Source: Lacipirellulaceae bacterium (GTDB lineage: Bacteria; Planctomycetota; Planctomycetia; Pirellulales; Lacipirellulaceae). From it: DNA of 64,000 bases. The DNA lies in assembly GCA_040218535.1 (NCBI GenBank), contig JAVJRG010000005.1, positions 1,178,001-1,242,000 on the forward strand, in the 5' to 3' direction. The notes below the pieces were generated by a model, which saw only the letters and a program-made list of their open reading frames with translations, ran no database searches and was not told the DNA's origin. A program made the translations under genes and the position numbers. This document shows positions 62,364-64,000 of the stretch, piece by piece (the stretch's first letter is position 1; each line of letters opens with the position of its first letter).

Positions 62364-63002
62364 ATGGCAAAGATTCTCATCACTTCTGGCCCGACGCGGC
62401 AGTATATCGATCCGGTTCGCTACCTTACGAATGCCTCGAGCGGTCGAATGGGCGCAGCGCTCGCTCAGGCTTGCATGGAGCTAGGTCACGAAGTGGTCGT
62501 CGTCAGCGGACCAGTCGAGGTGAAGTACCCCAAAGGTGCCCGAGTCGTTCCGGTCACTTCCACCGAAGAGATGCTAGTCATCGCCCGTGACGCCTTCGAC
62601 AAGTGCGATGGCCTGATCGGCGCCGCAGCGCCGTGCGACTATCGCCCCAGGCAAGTCGAACCTGCGAAGATTGCCAAGACCGGGGAGCCTCTGTTACTTA
62701 AATTGATTGAGACCGAGGACGTTGTTGCAACGCTTGCCGCCGAGAAGGGTCATCGCTGGGTCGTCGGTTTCGCTTTAGAAACTGAGGATCACCGGCTGAG
62801 AGCACTGGCGAAACTCGAACGCAAGCGATGTGATCTCATGGTCTCCAACGGTGTCGAGGCCATGCATGCCATCGATAACAGCGTCGAAGTTCTCGACGCC
62901 CAAGGAACGGTTATTCAGAAGGCCAGTGGTCCGAAGGAAAACGTGGCGCGAGAAATCCTCGAGGTGATTCAATCCCGCCTCATCGAGCCGGTGATGAATT
63001 GA
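62364..63002 (+). CDS. coaB: Phosphopantothenate-cysteine ligase (CoaB)
   Basis: 212 aa. Starts KILITSGPTRQYIDPVRYLT, then NASSGRMGAALAQA (nucleotide-binding), GAAAPCDYRP, and the late VGFALETED and LMVSN blocks. Joins phosphopantothenate and cysteine at the cost of a nucleotide triphosphate. Downstream partner of coaC. Confidence 0.94.
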   Translation: MAKILITSGPTRQYIDPVRYLTNASSGRMGAALAQACMELGHEVVVVSGPVEVKYPKGARVVPVTSTEEMLVIARDAFDKCDGLIGAAAPCDYRPRQVEPAKIAKTGEPLLLKLIETEDVVATLAAEKGHRWVVGFALETEDHRLRALAKLERKRCDLMVSNGVEAMHAIDNSVEVLDAQGTVIQKASGPKENVAREILEVIQSRLIEPVMN

Positions 63003-63003
63003 T

Positions 63004-63240
63004 CTAGTAGCTTGCAGCCCGACCGCGGATCCTCTGGAAAAACCTCAGCAAGGGGCCACGCGGCTGCGTATGCTTGGCTTCGATGATTAGCTGATCGACC
63101 GCCGCTTGCCAGTCGTCCTGGCCGTTCGTCTCGGGACGCCCCCGTTCTTCCCAGATTTCGTAGGCACGGCGGGAGATTTCTTCGTCGGTGATTCCCAGCT
63201 TGTGGGCTTCAGATGCGTCTTGCGCGCTGTTTCTTGACAT
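63004..63240 (-). CDS. DUF2934 domain protein
   Basis: 78 aa from the ATG at 63240, with AGAAGGAG eight bases upstream; the ATG at 63259 is less likely. Core EEISRRAYEIWEERGRPETN and DDWQAAVDQL matches DUF2934, a family of short helical proteins of unknown role, common in planctomycetes and proteobacteria. Converges on coaB, with stops two bases apart. Confidence 0.85.
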   Translation of the reverse strand: MSRNSAQDASEAHKLGITDEEISRRAYEIWEERGRPETNGQDDWQAAVDQLIIEAKHTQPRGPLLRFFQRIRGRAASY

Positions 63241-63534
63241 CAGGGAGGCTCCTTCTCTCATTTAGGCGGGAATGGCTGATCGAATATTGATCACTCCATC
63301 TCGGCGTAGTCTATCGTGAGGTCTAGCATTTTTGCAAGGCGGACGTCAGTCTCCATCTGTAGAACTAGGCCGAACCTGCCTTGTCGGATCGTGTCCCATG
63401 CTCCTGACAGGCTGTGGCAAGCCGCCACAGCGTCGGCTATACTATGGGATTGTCGGGTAGTCGCTGCGTCGCGGTGTTCCTACGCAGACCCCGGCAATTC
63501 CTTCCTCCCGCCTCCGTAATCTGATTTTCTTGCG

Positions 63535-64000
63535 ATGATTCGAGTTGCCGTCCTTGGTGCTACTGGGTATGCCGCCAGGGAACTGCTGGCGCTTTTGCTG
63601 CGGCATCCGGAAGTTCAGGTTACCACTCTCACCACGCGGTCTGAAGACCGACCCCATTTGGGAGATGTCCATCCAACCCTCAGGGGACGATTGGACCTGC
63701 ACCTCGAGAATCTCAATCCGACGGAAGTTGCCGAGCGGGCGGACTGCGTTTTCTGTTGTTTGCCTCACGCCGCGAGTGCAGCCGTAGTAAGCGAGTTGCT
63801 CGCTGCCGACTGTCGCGTCGTCGATTTTAGTGCCGACTATAGGCTGAATGACGCCGAAGTTTACAGCCGATGGTACGGAGTGACGCATCCCGATGCCGAG
63901 CGTCTTGGGCATGTTCCGTACGGTCTCCCCGAGTTGTTTCGCGACTCGATCCGCGACGCTAAACTCGTTGCCAATCCGGGCTGCTACCCGACGGCTGCCA
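63535..64000 (+). CDS. argC: N-acetyl-gamma-glutamyl-phosphate reductase, C-terminus outside window
   Basis: The first 155 codons are visible. Starts MIRVAVLGATGYAARELL (NADP-binding), has CCLPHAAS, VVDFSADYRL and the catalytic cysteine in NPGCYPTAA at the window edge. It reduces N-acetylglutamyl phosphate to the semialdehyde in arginine synthesis. The gap before it contains a GCTGTGG/CCACAGC hairpin (63412-63432). Confidence 0.93.
   Translation, partial: MIRVAVLGATGYAARELLALLLRHPEVQVTTLTTRSEDRPHLGDVHPTLRGRLDLHLENLNPTEVAERADCVFCCLPHAASAAVVSELLAADCRVVDFSADYRLNDAEVYSRWYGVTHPDAERLGHVPYGLPELFRDSIRDAKLVANPGCYPTAA

Overview
The window looks like chromosomal DNA of a planctomycete, probably of the Pirellulales type. 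This is an inference from gene content: three PEP-CTERM secreted proteins, a Ser/Thr kinase with a C-terminal membrane anchor, an arylsulfatase, a YidC carrying a PDZ-like insertion, separate CoaC and CoaB proteins, a DUF6800-like mini-protein and a repeat protein with an L-E-x-R N-terminus. No rRNA, CRISPR array, transposase or integrase was seen.

Layout. 0-16.5 kb is mostly housekeeping: a cut-off HEAT-repeat protein, an SH3 protein, a Ser/Thr kinase, hemL, tsaB, a phosphoesterase, yidC, mnmE, a secreted M28 peptidase, a DUF971 protein, tRNA-Leu and a cNMP-binding/thioredoxin-reductase-like flavoprotein. 16.5-19.3 kb holds an ergothioneine set (egtD, a DUF427 protein, egtB), followed by tRNA-Lys with a terminator. 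20-30 kb is a secreted and envelope region: PEP-CTERM proteins (one a cyclophilin), a large beta-helix protein with an inverse-autotransporter-like N-terminus, a lipoprotein of the Skp/OmpH type and a secreted phosphoesterase.

30-36.1 kb is the most unusual part. On the minus strand, a protein made of 19 exact KGGSSGGR units behind a short leader-like N-terminus is followed by a terminator-like hairpin, then a ParB/sulfiredoxin-fold protein, then a fusion of a PqqD-like domain, an M50 site-2 protease and an HlyD adaptor. A TolC-type outer-membrane gene converges on the fusion. I read this as a candidate peptide maturation and export system.

36.56-50.28 kb looks like a genomic island: a 63-bp copy of the 3' part of tRNA-Ser lies at the left end and the intact tRNA-Ser gene at the right. 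Between them are two porins, an operon resembling E. coli yiaW-yiaV (DUF3302, a 63-aa protein, HlyD) running into an arylsulfatase and a HAD phosphatase, a DUF4440 protein, a DUF202 protein and several secreted proteins of unknown function.

50.5-64 kb returns to the core genome: clpB and dnaK, pheA and an aroF-type DAHP synthase, tpiA, secG, the yicC-gmk-rpoZ-coaC-coaB run, and a cut-off argC. Many intergenic gaps hold palindromic elements; some share arm sequences and form dispersed families.
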